A stretch of DNA of 64,000 nucleotides from Phormidium ambiguum IAM M-71 (GTDB taxonomy: Bacteria; Cyanobacteriota; Cyanobacteriia; Cyanobacteriales; Aerosakkonemataceae), in the NCBI RefSeq assembly GCF_001904725.1, contig NZ_MRCE01000011.1, positions 124,001 to 188,000 of the forward strand. The letters are read 5' to 3'. The notes below the pieces were generated by a model, which worked only from the letters and a program-made list of their open reading frames with translations, had not been told where the DNA came from and made no database searches. How positions within the stretch are numbered: position 1 is the first letter of the stretch; each line of letters begins with the position of its first letter. Shown one piece after another: positions 62,131 through 64,000 of this stretch. The position numbers were made by a program, and so were the translations under genes.

Positions 62131-63978
62131 CTAAGCTAAAGAAGCCATTGTGACATCACTGTTTGCCAAGATTTCTTGTAATTCATCAGCGTCTACAGTT
62201 TCTTTTTCAATTAACAAAGCTGATAACTGATCCAGCAAAGCACGGTTACTAACTAACACATCCTTAGCTCGTTTATAAGCTTCATCAACTAAAATCCGAA
62301 CTTCTTCATCTACCAACGCTGCTGTTTCTTCCGAGAAATCACGCTCTGACATGATATCTCTGCCTAAGAACATATTACCTTGCTGACGACCGAGAGCAAC
62401 TTGTCCGACACGATCGCTCATTCCAAAGCGCATCACCATCTGACGTGCTACTCTCGCTACTTGCTGCAAGTCACTCGAAGCACCAGTAGTAACCTCTTCT
62501 TCACCAAAGATGATTTCTTCTGCGACTCGACCACCCAACAGCATCGCCATCCGGTTTTGCAAGTAAGAACGGCTCAATAAACCAGAATCTAGTCTATCTT
62601 CGCTGGGAGCAAACCAAGTAATCCCACCAGCTTGACCGCGAGGAATAATGCTAATCTTTTGTACTGGGTCAAAGTCAGGCATTAACGCACCAACTACTGC
62701 GTGACCAGCTTCGTGATAAGCTACTACCGCTTTGCGTTTTTCGCTCATCATCCGGTCTTTCTTTTCGGGGCCAGCTAATACGCGATCGATCGCGTCATTG
62801 ACTTCATCCATTGAGATTTCCGTCAAATTACGACGCGCTGCCAAAATTGCCGCTTCGTTGAGCAAGTTAGACAAGTCTGCACCAGTAAAACCTGGAGTCC
62901 GACGCGCAATTCTTTCCAAGTCTACATCTTGCGCCAAAGTCTTGCCCCGAGCATGAACGTTCAGAATTTCCAAACGTCCCGCAAAGTCAGGACGGTCTAC
63001 TACTACCTGACGGTCAAAACGACCTGGACGTAACAACGCCGCATCTAATACATCAGGACGGTTGGTAGCTGCAATAATAATGATTCCGGTGTTACCTTCA
63101 AAACCATCCATTTCGGTTAGTAGTTGGTTTAAGGTTTGTTCCCGTTCATCGTTACCACCGCCTAAACCAGCACCACGCTGACGACCTACCGCATCAATTT
63201 CATCAATAAATACGATACAAGGTGCATTAGATTTAGCTTGTTCAAACAAGTCGCGCACGCGGGAAGCACCCACGCCGACGAACATTTCCACAAACTCAGA
63301 ACCAGAAATACTGAAGAAAGGTACGCCTGCTTCCCCAGCTACCGCACGGGCTAATAAAGTTTTACCAGTTCCCGGAGGGCCAACCAAGAGTACGCCTTTA
63401 GGAATTTTCGCACCGACTGCGGTAAAGCGATCGGCATTCTTCAAAAAGTCTACAACTTCGTTAAGTTCCAGTTTCGCTTGGTCAATACCCGCCACATCCC
63501 CGAAAGTTACTTGGGTTTGTGGTTCCATTTGCACCCGCGCTTTCGACTTCCCAAAGTTCATCGCCTGCGAACCCGGGCCATTCTGAGCGCGTCTGAGTAA
63601 AAAGAACAGTCCCACTAAAAGTAAAATCGGGAAAAATAAACTGCTCAGTGCTCTTAACCAGAAAGCATCATCACTTGGGGGTAAAACTGAGATGTCAACT
63701 TGATTTTTGGTTAAAGTGTTGATTAATTCGGGATCGTTGGGGAGGTTAACTATAACGGTTTTGCCTTTAGGATCTTCTGGATCTGTCAGACGAGCAAACG
63801 ATCGATCTGCACTAATACTAACTTTGGCTACTCGTTTGCTTTCAACTGCCCGGATAAACTGGTCGTAGCGCCAAGTTTCTCTCGTTTGTGGCTGTTTGTC
63901 AAAAAAGGCGGTTGCTAATGCAACTACTACTAAGGCTAGCAGTGCATATAGCCCTGCGTTTCTCCACTGCTTATTCAC
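62131..63978 (-). CDS. ftsH: ATP-dependent zinc metalloprotease FtsH (FtsH3-like)
   Basis: The 615-residue membrane protease has helix 1 at about 8-26 and helix 2 at about 110-128. The AAA module has Walker A GPPGTGKT at 200-207 and Walker [12 protein letters not shown]. The zinc site HEAGH is at H422-H426. The N-terminus ([20 protein letters not shown]) resembles Synechocystis Slr1604 (FtsH3, an essential subunit of heteromeric FtsH complexes), from memory. It degrades damaged photosystem II and regulatory proteins. The protein at 19819 is a different FtsH type, so the two are not recent duplicates. Confidence 0.95.
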   Translation of the reverse strand: MNKQWRNAGLYALLALVVVALATAFFDKQPQTRETWRYDQFIRAVESKRVAKVSISADRSFARLTDPEDPKGKTVIVNLPNDPELINTLTKNQVDISVLPPSDDAFWLRALSSLFFPILLLVGLFFLLRRAQNGPGSQAMNFGKSKARVQMEPQTQVTFGDVAGIDQAKLELNEVVDFLKNADRFTAVGAKIPKGVLLVGPPGTGKTLLARAVAGEAGVPFFSISGSEFVEMFVGVGASRVRDLFEQAKSNAPCIVFIDEIDAVGRQRGAGLGGGNDEREQTLNQLLTEMDGFEGNTGIIIIAATNRPDVLDAALLRPGRFDRQVVVDRPDFAGRLEILNVHARGKTLAQDVDLERIARRTPGFTGADLSNLLNEAAILAARRNLTEISMDEVNDAIDRVLAGPEKKDRMMSEKRKAVVAYHEAGHAVVGALMPDFDPVQKISIIPRGQAGGITWFAPSEDRLDSGLLSRSYLQNRMAMLLGGRVAEEIIFGEEEVTTGASSDLQQVARVARQMVMRFGMSDRVGQVALGRQQGNMFLGRDIMSERDFSEETAALVDEEVRILVDEAYKRAKDVLVSNRALLDQLSALLIEKETVDADELQEILANSDVTMASLA

Positions 63979-64000
63979 TCTTGGTCAATCCTCCAAGGTT

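Overview
The window is chromosomal DNA of a filamentous cyanobacterium, probably of the Oscillatoriales type. The evidence is the abundant GCGATCGC (HIP1) octamer, the AT-rich base composition, a high-light-inducible protein, two cyanobacterial FtsH types, a phytochrome, several cyanobacteria-only families (DUF1830, DUF4079, NrtS, a zinc-ribbon family I assign to TIGR02652) and dispersed palindromic repeats typical of these genomes. No rRNA, tRNA, CRISPR array, transposase or phage structural gene was seen.

Layout: 1-3.6 kb holds an M16 peptidase (cut by the left edge), a VOC protein, a zinc-ribbon protein and a gamma-carbonic-anhydrase-like protein. 3.8-5.9 kb is a small-gene region. It includes a two-gene operon of unknown function behind a promoter whose 17-bp spacer is occupied by a LexA box, and a secreted protein with a four-fold cysteine repeat. 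6.2-7.9 kb carries rpsD facing moaA. 8.1-8.9 kb is a DUF4160/DUF2442 overlapping pair. 9.0-19.7 kb carries an MFS transporter, a STAS protein with an altered phospho-site, a multi-PAS kinase with a CheY-like regulator, a response-regulator pseudogene, a damaged-looking regulator/kinase pair, and an hli gene with two HLR1-like boxes. 19.8-25.4 kb has FtsH, a small HTH protein, HtpX and an NPDVA-repeat exoprotein. 25.9-29.3 kb is a large NACHT-pentapeptide-TPR protein, a STAND-type candidate immune receptor. 29.4-36.2 kb holds a polysaccharide deacetylase lipoprotein, a biliverdin-type phytochrome kinase, DUF99, a J-domain protein, and an acylphosphatase next to an acylphosphatase/hydrolase fusion that has lost catalytic residues in both domains. 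36.2-45 kb is a run of small accessory genes (CPBP protease, Uma2 nuclease, M28 peptidase, two DUF4214 proteins, MarR, aldo/keto reductase, MFS, tyrosine phosphatase, aspartyl protease pair). 45.2-55.5 kb contains two paralogous pentapeptide proteins, a cellulose-synthase-like glycosyltransferase, an ECF sigma/anti-sigma pair, NrtS, a CcdA/thioredoxin pair and DUF4079. 55.7-64 kb has a DUF815 ATPase, TerB, a large hybrid kinase, an RRM protein and a second FtsH.

The most promising points are: the SOS-type promoter driving two unknown genes (3824-4629); the NACHT receptor with near-identical internal DNA repeats; the acylphosphatase/hydrolase pseudo-enzyme fusion beside a normal acylphosphatase; and the regulator/kinase locus where a hairpin repeat separates a regulator without an output domain from a kinase without a normal start codon. 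All functional statements are from reading the sequence only; no database search was run.
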